64,000 nucleotides of DNA from Agrobacterium arsenijevicii. GTDB lineage: Bacteria; Pseudomonadota; Alphaproteobacteria; Rhizobiales; Rhizobiaceae. Below the pieces are notes generated by a model, which worked only from the letters and a program-made list of their open reading frames with translations, was not told where the DNA came from and made no database searches. Location: positions 372,001 to 436,000 of the forward strand of contig JWIT01000001.1 in assembly GCA_000949895.1 (NCBI GenBank), written 5' to 3'. This document shows positions 9,247 to 18,121 of this stretch, piece by piece. How positions within the stretch are numbered: the first letter of the stretch is position 1; every line of letters starts with the position of its first letter. A program made the position numbers and the translations under genes.

Positions 9247-10053
9247 TCACGCTCCTCCTGCAATCATTTCTTTCAAGATGGCGGCAAGTCTCTTGCCGCC
9301 CACCGGAGCCATGTCCTTGGTTTCTTCATGGCTCAACTCCGCGCCGGTCATGCCGGCGCCGTAGTTGGTAATAACCGATGCGGCGGCAACACGCATCCCG
9401 AAAAAGCGGGCGAGGATGACTTCCGGCACGGTGGACATGCCGACAGCATCCGCGCCGAGGACCCGCGCCATGCGGATTTCCGCCGGTGTTTCGAAGCTCG
9501 GACCCGAAAACCACATGTAGACGCCACCGAACAAAGGCACAGTCGCGCGGATGGCAGCATTGCGCATCGCAAGCATGAGGTCCGGGTCATAAGCCGTGGT
9601 CATGCCGACGAAGCGGCTGTCGCTCTCCTCGCCGATCAGCGGGTTCATGCCGGAATAGTTGATGTGATCGGTGATCTGCATGACCGAGCCGGGCGGTATG
9701 TCCTGCCTGACCGAGCCTGCCGAATTGGTGAGGATGAGCGATTGCACGCCGAGACCGGCAAGCGCCTTGATGACCGCGCGCATGGCGGCCGGATCACCCT
9801 TTTCATAATAATGCACCCGGCCGGAAAGCATCATGACAGGCTCGCCACCGAGATAACCGGCCACCAACTCGCCCGCATGGCCGGAAACGCCGCTTGCGGG
9901 AAAACCGGGAAGCTCGGCATAGGGCACACGGATCGCATCGCTAACCTCTTCCACCAGCGACCCCAGGCCCGAACCCAGAACGATGGCGATGCGCGGCATG
10001 AGGCCGTTCAGGCGTTCCACCAGAATATCGATCAACGTATCCGGATCCGGCAT
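9247..10053 (-). CDS. punA: Purine nucleoside phosphorylase (trimeric, PunA/DeoD-II type)
   Basis: 268 residues of the PNP/MTAP family that phosphorolyses (deoxy)inosine and (deoxy)guanosine. The phosphate-binding GSGLG (about residues 27-31), HAGELV, GRVHYYE and TNSAGS blocks are present, and VITNYGAG keeps the base-contacting asparagine typical of purine nucleoside rather than methylthioadenosine phosphorylases. The ATG shares one base with the cdd stop (TGATG). Clear relatives include xanthosine phosphorylase, so exact purine preference is inferred. Confidence 0.9.
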   Translation of the reverse strand: MPDPDTLIDILVERLNGLMPRIAIVLGSGLGSLVEEVSDAIRVPYAELPGFPASGVSGHAGELVAGYLGGEPVMMLSGRVHYYEKGDPAAMRAVIKALAGLGVQSLILTNSAGSVRQDIPPGSVMQITDHINYSGMNPLIGEESDSRFVGMTTAYDPDLMLAMRNAAIRATVPLFGGVYMWFSGPSFETPAEIRMARVLGADAVGMSTVPEVILARFFGMRVAAASVITNYGAGMTGAELSHEETKDMAPVGGKRLAAILKEMIAGGA

Positions 10054-10472
10054 CAGGGTAGCTCTGTCTTGAAGCTGAAGGGCAAAAGCTCATCCATGGT
10101 CATGACCTTCTGAACGCCGGTTTCGTCGCAGAGATAGACTTTCGTATCCGGCGTCGCGAATTCGGCGATCTTCTGTCGGCAACCGCCACAGGGCGGGCAG
10201 AGAGCCAGCTTTTCTGCGATGACGGCGATTTCGCTGATCTTCTTTGCTCCACCCATCACCATGGCGCTGATGGCGGAAGGTTCGGCACACCACCCTTGAG
10301 GGAAGGAGAGGTTCTCGATATTGGCGCCCTTGTAGATCTTTCCGTCTTCGGCGCGGATTGCCGCACCGACCGGAAATTTCGAATAGGGCGCATGGGCAAA
10401 CGCCATGGCCTCCGCCGCTGCCTCGAACAACTGATGGGACATCGGGTTGGGGGACTGGGGGTCACGGGACAT
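10053..10472 (-). CDS. cdd: Cytidine deaminase
   Basis: 139-residue single-domain zinc deaminase that turns cytidine into uridine. The catalytic segment reads WCAEPSAIS and the second zinc motif PPCGGCRQ, so the Cys, Glu and two Cys ligands are present, although the residue after CAE is Pro where many homologues have Arg. ATG at 10472 has GGAG ten bases upstream and is four bases from the preceding permease stop; a later ATG at 10442 is possible. Upstream extension to 10544 would overlap the permease and is rejected. Confidence 0.92.
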   Translation of the reverse strand: MSRDPQSPNPMSHQLFEAAAEAMAFAHAPYSKFPVGAAIRAEDGKIYKGANIENLSFPQGWCAEPSAISAMVMGGAKKISEIAVIAEKLALCPPCGGCRQKIAEFATPDTKVYLCDETGVQKVMTMDELLPFSFKTELP

Positions 10473-10476
10473 GGAT

Positions 10477-11448
10477 TTAACGCTCCTTCGCATAGGCAAC
10501 GCCACCGGCCTTGGGGGGCTTGGCGACGCCAATGAAACCGGCAAGCAAGATGCAGGTCAGAATATAGGGCATGGCCTGGAAAATCTGCACCGGCACTTCG
10601 CCGATTCCAGGCACGGATTTGCCCTGCATGAAGTTGGCAAAAGCGTCCAGAAAACCGAACAGCAAGCAGGCGAACATGACCGGCACCGGCTTCCATTTCG
10701 CGAAGATCAGCGCGGCCAGCGCGATATAACCCTTGCCCGCCGACATGTTGGCGATGAAGGCCGCCGATTGCGCAACGGCGAGATAGGCGCCGGAGAAACC
10801 ACAGAGGAAACCGGCGACGATGACGGCGCGGTAGCGCATCCATGTCACCGAAATGCCCGCCGTATCGACCGCGCCCGGATTTTCACCGACGGCGCGCAGG
10901 CGCAGGCCAAACCGGGTGCGATAAAGCACCCACCAGGACAGCGGCACCGCCAGAAAGGCGAGATAGGTGAGGATATTGTTGCCCGAGATGACATTGGCAT
11001 AGAGCGGGCCGATGAAAGGCACCTCACGCATTGCATCCGCACCGGGCAGGATGATCGGTGCAAAACGGCCCTCACCCGGCAATTGCGGCGTGCGGCCACC
11101 CTGCCCGAACCAGGCCTGCCCCAGAACCACCGTCAGACCGGCGGCGATGAAGTTGAGCGCCACACCAGAGACGATCTGGTTGCCGCGATTGGTGATGACG
11201 GCAAAACCATGGATCAGCGAGAACAGGATGGATACGGCGATGCCGGCCAGCAGACCGGCCCAGGGGTTTGCGGTGAGATAGGCGACACAGGCGGAAGCAA
11301 ACGCTGCCGCCAGCATCTTGCCCTCAAGACCGATATCGAACACGCCGGCGCGTTCGGAAAACAGCCCGGCAAGTGCCGTGAACAGAAGCGGGATGGTGAG
11401 GCGGACGGTCGAGCCGAGGATGCTGACCATCATATCGAAAAAATCCAT
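10477..11448 (-). CDS. Nucleoside-type ABC transporter permease (second)
   Basis: 323-residue inner-membrane permease of the BPD_transp_2 family with about eight to ten helices; conserved features include the GLEGKMLAAAF block and ENPGAVDTAGI, a version of the EAA-like loop found in permeases of BmpA-dependent systems such as NupQ/YufQ. It pairs with the adjacent 367-aa permease, ATPase and substrate-binding protein, with gaps of six and four bases. Nucleoside uptake is inferred from the four salvage genes that follow in the same operon. Confidence 0.88.
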   Translation of the reverse strand: MDFFDMMVSILGSTVRLTIPLLFTALAGLFSERAGVFDIGLEGKMLAAAFASACVAYLTANPWAGLLAGIAVSILFSLIHGFAVITNRGNQIVSGVALNFIAAGLTVVLGQAWFGQGGRTPQLPGEGRFAPIILPGADAMREVPFIGPLYANVISGNNILTYLAFLAVPLSWWVLYRTRFGLRLRAVGENPGAVDTAGISVTWMRYRAVIVAGFLCGFSGAYLAVAQSAAFIANMSAGKGYIALAALIFAKWKPVPVMFACLLFGFLDAFANFMQGKSVPGIGEVPVQIFQAMPYILTCILLAGFIGVAKPPKAGGVAYAKER

Positions 11449-11454
11449 ATCAGC

Positions 11455-12558
11455 TCACCCCTTTGCCAAACGCTGGTAGATATTCACGATCGCCGGCCGG
11501 TACATATATTCGAGCGCGCCGGCGAACAGGATCACCAGACCCTGGATCACCACGATCATCTCGCGGGTAATATTGGGCATTTCGAAAGAGAGGTCCGCAC
11601 CGCCCTGATAGAGGATGCCGAACAGCAATGCCGAGAAGATGATGCCGAGCGGGTGACTTCGCCCCATCAGCGATACGGCGATGCCGACGAAACCCGCACC
11701 GCCGACGAATTCCACCTGCAGGCGGGCGGAAGCGCCCATGACCGGGTTCAGCGCCATCATGCCCGCCAGACCGCCGGAAATGAGCATGGCGATGATGACG
11801 GTGCGGGCATAGGGAATGCCCGCATAAACGGCGGCGGAAGGGCTGATGCCGAGCGTGCGCATCTCATAACCGAGCTTGGTGCGCCAGATCAGCACCCAGA
11901 CGAGGAAACACATGACCAGCGCGATGAGGAAGGACACGTTGAACGGCGCCGGCCCGAGCTTCAGGCCGAACATAGCCATCAGCCAGTCGAGCTTCGGCAA
12001 TTGGCCACCCGGCAAAAATGTGCGCGTTTCCGGCGCCATCTTGCCCGGCACGATCAGCACGTTCACCAGCAGATAGACCATCAGCGCCGCGGCGATGAAG
12101 TTGAACATGATGGTGGTGATGACGACGTGGCTGCCGCGTTTTGCCTGCAGCCACGCCGGAATAAACGCCCAGGCCGCACCGAAAACCGCAGCACCGATGA
12201 CGGCAAAGGGCATCGTCACATACCAGGGCACGTAACGGTCGAGCGCGAGCGCCACCAGCGCCGCACCCAGACCGCCAACATAGGCCTGACCTTCTGAGCC
12301 GATGTTGAACAGGCCGGCATGGAAAGCCACCGCGACGGAAAGGCCGGTGAAGATGAAGCTCGTCGTGTAAAACAGCGTAAAGCCGATGGCGTCGCCACGG
12401 CCAAGCGCGCCTTCGATCAGCAGGCGAAGTGCTGCCAGCGGGTTTTCACCGATCGACCAGACAACGAGGCCGGAAATCAGAAATGCGGTGACGACGTTCA
12501 GCAACGGCAACAGGCCGTAGCTGATCCAGTTTGGTAGGGGTACGGAAGCGGTACTCAT
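11455..12558 (-). CDS. Nucleoside-type ABC transporter permease (first)
   Basis: 367-residue membrane permease, family BPD_transp_2, homologous to NupP/YufP. The block FNIGSEGQAYVGGLGAAL and the cytoplasmic loop LGISPSAAVYAGI correspond to GLEGKM and ENP..A.. in its partner. The size difference between the two permeases is normal for this transporter class. Start ATG at 12558 lies seven bases after the ATPase stop. Confidence 0.88.
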   Translation of the reverse strand: MSTASVPLPNWISYGLLPLLNVVTAFLISGLVVWSIGENPLAALRLLIEGALGRGDAIGFTLFYTTSFIFTGLSVAVAFHAGLFNIGSEGQAYVGGLGAALVALALDRYVPWYVTMPFAVIGAAVFGAAWAFIPAWLQAKRGSHVVITTIMFNFIAAALMVYLLVNVLIVPGKMAPETRTFLPGGQLPKLDWLMAMFGLKLGPAPFNVSFLIALVMCFLVWVLIWRTKLGYEMRTLGISPSAAVYAGIPYARTVIIAMLISGGLAGMMALNPVMGASARLQVEFVGGAGFVGIAVSLMGRSHPLGIIFSALLFGILYQGGADLSFEMPNITREMIVVIQGLVILFAGALEYMYRPAIVNIYQRLAKG

Positions 12559-12565
12559 TCATGCC

Positions 12566-14071
12566 TCATGCGGCGATGCCGGCCATCATCAGGCCCAGCG
12601 TCTGTTCTTCGGCTTCCGCCGTTTTTTCTCCAACGACACGCCCGGCGAACATGACCATGATCCGGTCCGAAAGGGAACGGATTTCATCGAGTTCGACCGA
12701 AACCAGCAAAATCGCCTTTCCGGCATCGCGCATTTCGATGATGCGGCGATGGATGAATTCGATGGCGCCGATATCCACGCCGCGGGTGGGCTGGCCGATG
12801 ATCAGCATCTTGGGGTCACGCTCGATTTCGCGGGCGACGACGATCTTCTGCTGGTTGCCGCCGGAAAAATTGGCGGTCTTCAGCTGCGGGTTCGGCGGGC
12901 GGATATCGTATTTCTCGATCTTTTCGACCGCATCCTTGCGGATGGCCTCGGGGTTGAGAAAAGGCCCTTTGCCGTAACGCTCGTCATGGTGATAGCCGAG
13001 GATAGAATTTTCATATTCCTCGAATTTCAGCACCAGCCCCATATGGTGACGGTCTTCCGGGATGTGCGCGAGGCCGAGCTTGCGCAAGATCGCCGGATCG
13101 GGTCGGTCCACCTTCTGTCCGGCCACCCATATCTCGCCCGAATAGGGCTTGCGGATGCCTGCGATCGCTTCGAGAAGTTCGGACTGGCCATTGCCCGCCA
13201 CACCGGCGATGCCGACGATTTCACCGGCGCGGACATCCAACGAGACATCGTCGACCATGGTGACGCCACGGCTGTCCTTGACGGTCAGATTACGGATGGA
13301 GAGGAGAACCTCACCCGGCGTCATCTCGCCCTTTTCCACCCTGAGCAGCACACGACGGCCGACCATCAGTTCGGCCAGTTCTTCGACACTGGTTTCGGAG
13401 GTTTTGCGGGTCGCCACCATTTCGCCGCGGCGCATGACCGAGACGGAATCCGTGATCGCCATGATCTCGCGCAGCTTGTGGGTGATAAGGATGACGGTCT
13501 TGCCCTGATCGCGCAGGACACCGAGGATCTTGAAAAGGTGATCGGCCTCCGCTGGCGTCAGAACGCCGGTCGGCTCGTCGAGGATCAGGATCTCGGCGCC
13601 ACGATACATGGCTTTGAGGATTTCGACGCGCTGTTGCAGGCCGACCGGCAATTCCTCGATCACCGCATCGGGATCGACTTCCAGCCCATAATCGTCCTCG
13701 AGACGCTTCAGCTCCTTGCGAGCCGCCGTCCGGCCCTTGGCCAGCGATGCGCCGCCTTCCGCGCCCAGCATGACGTTTTCGAGCACGGTGAAATTTTCCA
13801 CCAGCATGAAATGTTGATGCACCATGCCAATACCGGCATTGATCGCGGCCTGGCTGTCGCGAATTACGATCGGCGCGCCATTCACCCGGATTTCACCGGC
13901 GTCGGCCTGGTAAAAACCGTAGAGGATCGACATCAAGGTCGATTTTCCGGCACCATTTTCCCCGATGATGCCGTGGATCGTACCCTTGGCAACAGTCAGA
14001 TTGATATTTTTATTGGCGTGAACGGCACCGAATTTCTTGTCGATGCCCACGAGTTCGATTGCAGGGTCCAT
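12566..14071 (-). CDS. Nucleoside-type ABC transporter ATPase, two fused domains
   Basis: 501 residues holding two nucleotide-binding domains in tandem, as in NupO/YufO, RbsA and XylG. Domain 1 has Walker A GENGAGKST (about residues 37-45) and LILDEPTGVLTP as Walker B; domain 2 has a degenerate GVAGNGQSE in place of Walker A, normal for this class, plus FSGGNQQK signature and IGQPTRGVD. ATG at 14071 is chosen by homology to the MDPAIELVGI start; a TTG at 14077 sits closer to GAGAGG. It energises the two permeases downstream. Confidence 0.92.
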   Translation of the reverse strand: MDPAIELVGIDKKFGAVHANKNINLTVAKGTIHGIIGENGAGKSTLMSILYGFYQADAGEIRVNGAPIVIRDSQAAINAGIGMVHQHFMLVENFTVLENVMLGAEGGASLAKGRTAARKELKRLEDDYGLEVDPDAVIEELPVGLQQRVEILKAMYRGAEILILDEPTGVLTPAEADHLFKILGVLRDQGKTVILITHKLREIMAITDSVSVMRRGEMVATRKTSETSVEELAELMVGRRVLLRVEKGEMTPGEVLLSIRNLTVKDSRGVTMVDDVSLDVRAGEIVGIAGVAGNGQSELLEAIAGIRKPYSGEIWVAGQKVDRPDPAILRKLGLAHIPEDRHHMGLVLKFEEYENSILGYHHDERYGKGPFLNPEAIRKDAVEKIEKYDIRPPNPQLKTANFSGGNQQKIVVAREIERDPKMLIIGQPTRGVDIGAIEFIHRRIIEMRDAGKAILLVSVELDEIRSLSDRIMVMFAGRVVGEKTAEAEEQTLGLMMAGIAA

Positions 14072-14109
14072 ACTCAAACCGAAACCTCTCCGAAGGCTGG
14101 ATATGAAAA

Positions 14110-14139
14110 GGGCGCAAGGTGAAAAATCACCATGCGCCC
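14110..14139 (-). terminator. Intercistronic terminator or attenuator between substrate-binding protein and ATPase genes
   Basis: Read on the minus strand, a 7-base GC-rich outer stem, an A-A type mismatch and a 5-base inner stem close a 4-base loop, and TTTTC follows. It sits 15 bases after the substrate-binding protein stop and 38 bases before the ATPase start, a common way to make more binding protein than transporter. Confidence 0.8.
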
Positions 14140-14154
14140 CCGACACATATCATA

Positions 14155-15147
14155 TCATTTCGGGCAGGAGTTATCCGCCATATAGTCATGAACCTTGACG
14201 GTGCCGGCAATGATGTCGGCCTTGGCCTTGTCCACGGCAGCAATCATCTCAGGCGTGATCAGCGCCTTGTTGTTGTCGTCAAGCGCATAGGCAACGCCGT
14301 CTTCCTTGACGCCCAGAGCAACGATGCCGGGAGTGAACTTGTCGTCCTTGGCATCCTTGTAGGCGTTGTAGACAGCCAGATCGACACGCTTGACCATAGA
14401 GGTCAGAACAGAGCCGGGATGCAGATGGTTCTGGTTGGAATCGACGCCGATCGAGTACTTCTTGTTGTCGGCGGCGGTCTGCAACACGCCAATACCCGTC
14501 GCACCGGCTGCCGCGTAGATCACGTCGGCGCCCTGGTCGATCTGGTTCTTGGTCAGTTCGCCACCGCGCACCGGATCGTTCCAGGCCGCACCCGTGGTGC
14601 CGGTCATGTTCTGGAAGACTTCGATCTTGTCGTTGGCGGCCTTGGCGCCCTGCGCATAACCGCAGGCGAATTTACGGATCAGCGGAATATCCATGCCGCC
14701 GATGAAGCCGACCTTACCGGTCTTGGAGGCCATGCCTGCCAGAAGACCGACGAGGTAGGAACCTTCATGCTCCTTGTAGACGACCGAGCGAACGTTCGGC
14801 AGTTCAACAACGGAATCGACGATGACGAACTTGGTGTCCGGGAACTCAGCTGCGACCTTTTCCATGGCCGACGTCCAGGCGAAGGACACGGCAACAACCG
14901 GGTTGAAGCCCTTGCTGGCGAAGTTGCGGATGGCCTGTTCGCCCTGCGTGTCGCTCGTCGGTTCGAAATCGCGGAACTCGATGCCCGTTTCTGCCTTGAA
15001 CTTTTCAGCGCCAGCCGCAGCGGCTTCGTTGAACGACTTGTCGAACTTGCCGCCCGTACCATAGACCAGCGCCGGCTTGATATCGGCAGCAAGCGCGGAA
15101 GCCGACATGGCGGCGAGCGCAAAAAGCGTCAGAAGGGATTTTTTCAT
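14155..15147 (-). CDS. BmpA-family nucleoside-binding protein
   Basis: 330-residue periplasmic binding protein of the BMP/Med/PnrA family. Residues 1-21 form a Sec signal peptide ending in ASALAA with no lipobox cysteine, so the mature protein should be soluble rather than a lipoprotein. The mature start DIKPALVYGTGGKFDKSFNE is a typical PnrA-like nucleoside-site opening (the Asp-Lys-Ser-Phe-Asn residues contact the base in known family members). ATG at 15147 follows CAGGG. It heads the leftward transport and salvage operon. Confidence 0.9.
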   Translation of the reverse strand: MKKSLLTLFALAAMSASALAADIKPALVYGTGGKFDKSFNEAAAAGAEKFKAETGIEFRDFEPTSDTQGEQAIRNFASKGFNPVVAVSFAWTSAMEKVAAEFPDTKFVIVDSVVELPNVRSVVYKEHEGSYLVGLLAGMASKTGKVGFIGGMDIPLIRKFACGYAQGAKAANDKIEVFQNMTGTTGAAWNDPVRGGELTKNQIDQGADVIYAAAGATGIGVLQTAADNKKYSIGVDSNQNHLHPGSVLTSMVKRVDLAVYNAYKDAKDDKFTPGIVALGVKEDGVAYALDDNNKALITPEMIAAVDKAKADIIAGTVKVHDYMADNSCPK

Positions 15148-15296
15148 TGTGCAGCCCTGTTGTTGCAATTGATATTTTAGGGTCCTCCCGCAAACCCGTT
15201 GACCGGGAATGTCTGCGGAACCGCCAGCCGTTTTCCCGGCTGTGCTTGGCTCATATCCTTGCATGGCTCAATGAAAAATTCATCCGGTTTTTTTGA

Positions 15297-15345
15297 CCCG
15301 GTGGAAAAACTTTATTCTGGCGTTTTTTTGGTCTTTCCACCCGGG
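15297..15345. promoter_or_regulatory. Inverted repeat upstream of the nucleoside transporter operon
   Basis: CCCGGTGGAAA at 15297-15307 faces TTTCCACCCGGG at 15334-15345, about 150-200 bases before the substrate-binding protein start. No T-run follows on the minus strand, so a terminator is unlikely. Two half-sites for a repressor or activator of the operon is one reading. The rest of 15148-15360 shows only A/T-rich tracts. Confidence 0.35.
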
Positions 15346-15360
15346 CAATCTGCAAAAAAT

Positions 15361-16011
15361 CTAGTCGATATTGCAACTTACGCCCGTTCCCCGCAGGCCG
15401 CAGTAGCCACCCGGGTTCTTGGCAAGATATTGCTGGTGATAGTCTTCCGCGTAATAAAACGTTTCAAGCGGTCCGATTTCGGTGGTGATGGCGCGGCCAT
15501 GACCCGCCTCGTCCAAAGCCTGCTGAAATGCGTCATGCGCCTTCTGCGCCTGCTGCAGCTGGCCTTCCGTATTGGCATAGATGGCGGAACGATAGGTCGT
15601 GCCGACGTCGTTGCCCTGCCGCATCCCTTGCGTGGGATCATGCTCCTCGAAGAATATTTTAAGCAGGCCCGACAGCGAGATTACCGCCGGATCGTAGACG
15701 ACCTTGACCACTTCGGCGTGGCCCGTCTGGCCGGTCGTCGTCTCGTGATAGGTGGGGTTGGGGGTAAAGCCGCCGGCATAACCCACCGCCGTCACCCACA
15801 CGCCCGGCGTTTTCCAGAACAGCCGCTCCGCACCCCAGAAGCAGCCCATGCCCAGATAGATGGTTTCAAAACCATCCGGATAAGGCCCCTTCAAAGGCCG
15901 GCCGTTGACGAAATGGGTTTCCGGCACGGCAAGCGCCTCTTCACGGCCGGGCAAAGCCGTCTCTTCGGTCGGCATCGTCGTCTTTTTTGAAAGCGTATCG
16001 AACAGGAACAT
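15361..16011 (-). CDS. msrA: Peptide methionine sulfoxide reductase A
   Basis: 216 residues. The active-site GCFWGAER (about residues 54-61) and GYAGG are present, and a resolving cysteine lies in the C-terminal [13 protein letters not shown]. It reduces the S-epimer of methionine sulfoxide using thioredoxin. ATG at 16011 follows GGAGGA; an internal ATG at 15975 is possible. The N-terminal 45 residues before the catalytic domain are as in other alphaproteobacterial MsrA proteins. It is a single-gene unit. Confidence 0.95.
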   Translation of the reverse strand: MFLFDTLSKKTTMPTEETALPGREEALAVPETHFVNGRPLKGPYPDGFETIYLGMGCFWGAERLFWKTPGVWVTAVGYAGGFTPNPTYHETTTGQTGHAEVVKVVYDPAVISLSGLLKIFFEEHDPTQGMRQGNDVGTTYRSAIYANTEGQLQQAQKAHDAFQQALDEAGHGRAITTEIGPLETFYYAEDYHQQYLAKNPGGYCGLRGTGVSCNID

Positions 16012-16078
16012 TCGGTCCTCCGTGCGGCCAGCTCCGCCGCTTGTCAGGGTTCACATCTGCGCGGCGCCCCTGCCCCTG

Positions 16079-16405
16079 TCAGTCTGATAAGACCGATGAG
16101 CGCCTCATCACTTTGCGTTTCCTGTAACCGGCCATCCAGCAAAGCAGGGATAGCGCGAGGAAAAAAGCAAACGCGGGCAGTCCCGACAGGGCATTTTCAA
16201 TGAAGCGCCACGCTTCAGGGTGAATATAGTGCGCCAAGGCAGCTTCCACCATGGTGCGCGAGGCAGGAAGAAGATAGTTCCAGACGGACAGGATGCCGGT
16301 AATGTTGACCGAGGATGTGGAAACCGAACGGATCGAATCGAGCACACCGAGGAAAACCGCCGCAATGAGAAGAAGAAAGCTCAAAAAACGCAAAAAAGCT
16401 TTCAT
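16079..16405 (-). CDS. Small two-helix membrane protein, unknown function
   Basis: 108 residues with a hydrophobic N-terminal helix (about 3-23), a loop rich in Ser/Thr and a second helix (about 73-95) followed by a basic tail GYRKRKVMRR. ATG at 16405 follows GAGG at seven bases. I do not recognise the family beyond small conserved membrane proteins of rhizobia. It lies 67 bases before msrA in the same direction but no functional link is evident. Confidence 0.65.
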   Translation of the reverse strand: MKAFLRFLSFLLLIAAVFLGVLDSIRSVSTSSVNITGILSVWNYLLPASRTMVEAALAHYIHPEAWRFIENALSGLPAFAFFLALSLLCWMAGYRKRKVMRRSSVLSD

Positions 16406-16546
16406 CAGGGCACCTCGGTTACGGTCTGCCGTCTCGGCAGCCACATTTTAAAACATATATTGCATCGATAAAGGCGGGAAAACCGGTTTGCAATCGCATC
16501 GGAACGCAGGAAATTGCCGACAATTCAAAAAACTGTCAGATTCGTG

Positions 16547-16574
16547 TTGATCCCAGCGAATTCATCGGTATATA
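16547..16574 (+). promoter_or_regulatory. Probable promoter of tRNA-Ser
   Basis: TTGATC at 16547-16552, 16 bases, then TATATA at 16569-16574, about 50 bases before the mature tRNA end. Confidence 0.5.
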
Positions 16575-16625
16575 TCGCGCCGTTCCAGTGATTTGCATTT
16601 CTCAAAACATGCAGATTTGAAAAAA

Positions 16626-16715
16626 GGACAGGTGGCCGAGTGGTTTAAGGCGCACGCCTGGAACGCGTGTGTGCGTGAAAGCGTACCGTGGGTTCGAATC
16701 CCACCCTGTCCGCCA
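16626..16715 (+). tRNA. tRNA-Ser(GGA)
   Basis: 90-nucleotide class II tRNA. Acceptor arms GGACAGG (16626-16632) and CCTGTCC (16705-16711) pair perfectly, followed by G and an encoded CCA. The anticodon stem CACGC/GCGTG closes a CTGGAAC loop, so the anticodon is GGA, reading UCC and UCU. A long variable arm and a GGTTCGAATCC T-arm confirm serine identity. Confidence 0.97.
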
Positions 16716-16819
16716 TTTCACCGCAAAACGCCCTTTCTGGTGCGATATAGACGCCGGTGGCCACTTCCATAGTTCCATAAAGTCAGACGCAACCGACAGC
16801 CTGTGAACGTCAAGGCCGT

Positions 16820-17770
16820 TCAAATTGAATGCGGCGGTGCCTCCCTATACAAATCAGTGCTGAGATAACGCAGACCGGAATCGATGATGATCGTGACGAC
16901 CGTTGCGTCAGGCCCGAGGCGTTGTGCGATCCTGAGCGCTGCTATCACGTTGAGACCTGACGAGGTACCGGCAAAGATACCTTCCTCACGAGCAAGTCGA
17001 CGACACATTTGCGCAGCCTCGGCGGTTGTCGCAGACAATATCTCATTGACCTCGTCCGGTCGCCATTGTGGTGGCACGAAGCCAATCCCGATACCCTCGA
17101 TCTGATGGGATCCCATGGCTCCGCCGGAAAGGACGGCCGATTCCGCCGGTTCGGCGGCGACAACATGGAGATCGGGATTATATCTGCGCAATACCTCACT
17201 TACGCCATTGAGCGAGTGGGCGGAACCAACCGCCTGGACAAAGGCGTCAACCTTGCCGCCGGATTGCATCCAGATCTCCTCTGCCATCGGGTGATAACCG
17301 GCGGCGGCGTCCGGGTTGTTAAGCTGATCGAACCACCAGTGACCGGCCCTTTGGCTGAGCTGACGAGCCGTGTCGATCATGCTCCTGATCAGGGTTGAGT
17401 TGATCTTGCGGTTCTCGCTTTTGATCGAGATGATTTCAGCGCCAAATGCTTGCGTCGTCAGCGTTTTTTCTTCACTAAACGCGTCTGACGTGACAATTTT
17501 GATGTGGTAGCCCTTCGTGGCGCAGACAAATGCCAGCGAGGCTCCGGTCGAGCCTCCGGTGTATTCGACGACAGTGCCTCCGGTCTTGAGCCTGCCGTCG
17601 GCCTCCGCCGCTTCGATGGCGGCTTTTGCCATTCGGTCCTTCATGTTGCCGGTCGGATTTGCACCTTCCAGTTTGACCAGAACACGGGCAGAACCAGGAG
17701 GAACAACCTTCCGAAGTTCGACCAATGGCGTATCGCCTACGGATTCGAGAATGCTGAGGTGTCCGGGCAC
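16820..17770 (-). CDS. PLP-dependent cysteine-synthase-like enzyme
   Basis: 316 residues of the fold-type II PLP family. NPTGNMKDR carries the PLP lysine, and EYTGGSTGASL is the loop that is usually TSGNTG in CysK; the C-terminal IIIDSGLRYLSTDLY matches cysteine synthase and cystathionine beta-synthase-like enzymes. The Asn-to-Ser change in the substrate loop makes O-acetylserine specificity uncertain. GTG at 17770 is chosen because AAGGA lies seven bases upstream; a TTG at 17875 would add 35 poorly conserved residues. It sits just downstream of tRNA-Ser and uses more AGG, AGA, CGA and GTA codons than its neighbours, hinting at acquisition. Confidence 0.82.
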   Translation of the reverse strand: MPGHLSILESVGDTPLVELRKVVPPGSARVLVKLEGANPTGNMKDRMAKAAIEAAEADGRLKTGGTVVEYTGGSTGASLAFVCATKGYHIKIVTSDAFSEEKTLTTQAFGAEIISIKSENRKINSTLIRSMIDTARQLSQRAGHWWFDQLNNPDAAAGYHPMAEEIWMQSGGKVDAFVQAVGSAHSLNGVSEVLRRYNPDLHVVAAEPAESAVLSGGAMGSHQIEGIGIGFVPPQWRPDEVNEILSATTAEAAQMCRRLAREEGIFAGTSSGLNVIAALRIAQRLGPDATVVTIIIDSGLRYLSTDLYREAPPHSI

Positions 17771-18121
17771 AACGATTTCCTTTGCCGATGAAGACGGGCT
17801 GGGTTCGTATTTATGCTGTATCCGCCTCTCCTGATAAAGCAGCGGGAGCCTATTGAAACAGCGCCGAGAATGCAAAAATGGCTTCGCGACCGATCATCAA
17901 GAGGGGCCAAAGCGTAAATGTCGTTCTCTGTTTCGTCGCTCTCGGCCCGCCGTTTCACCTCATCTCCCATATCGTTGGAGCCGGGCTTTGCCATCACCGG
18001 TCCTGTCCGACAACGTACCGTCAAAGTCGCGTTTTTCGGCTTTCGCAAGCGTTGATGGCTATGCTTCTGCACAGACAAGGGTTTCATCCGCTTTTTTGCA
18101 GCGCTTCACCCTCTCTTGCGC

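Noticed and set aside
16626..17875. Genomic island attachment sites at tRNA-Ser
   Set aside because: No second copy of the tRNA 3' end and no integrase in the window.
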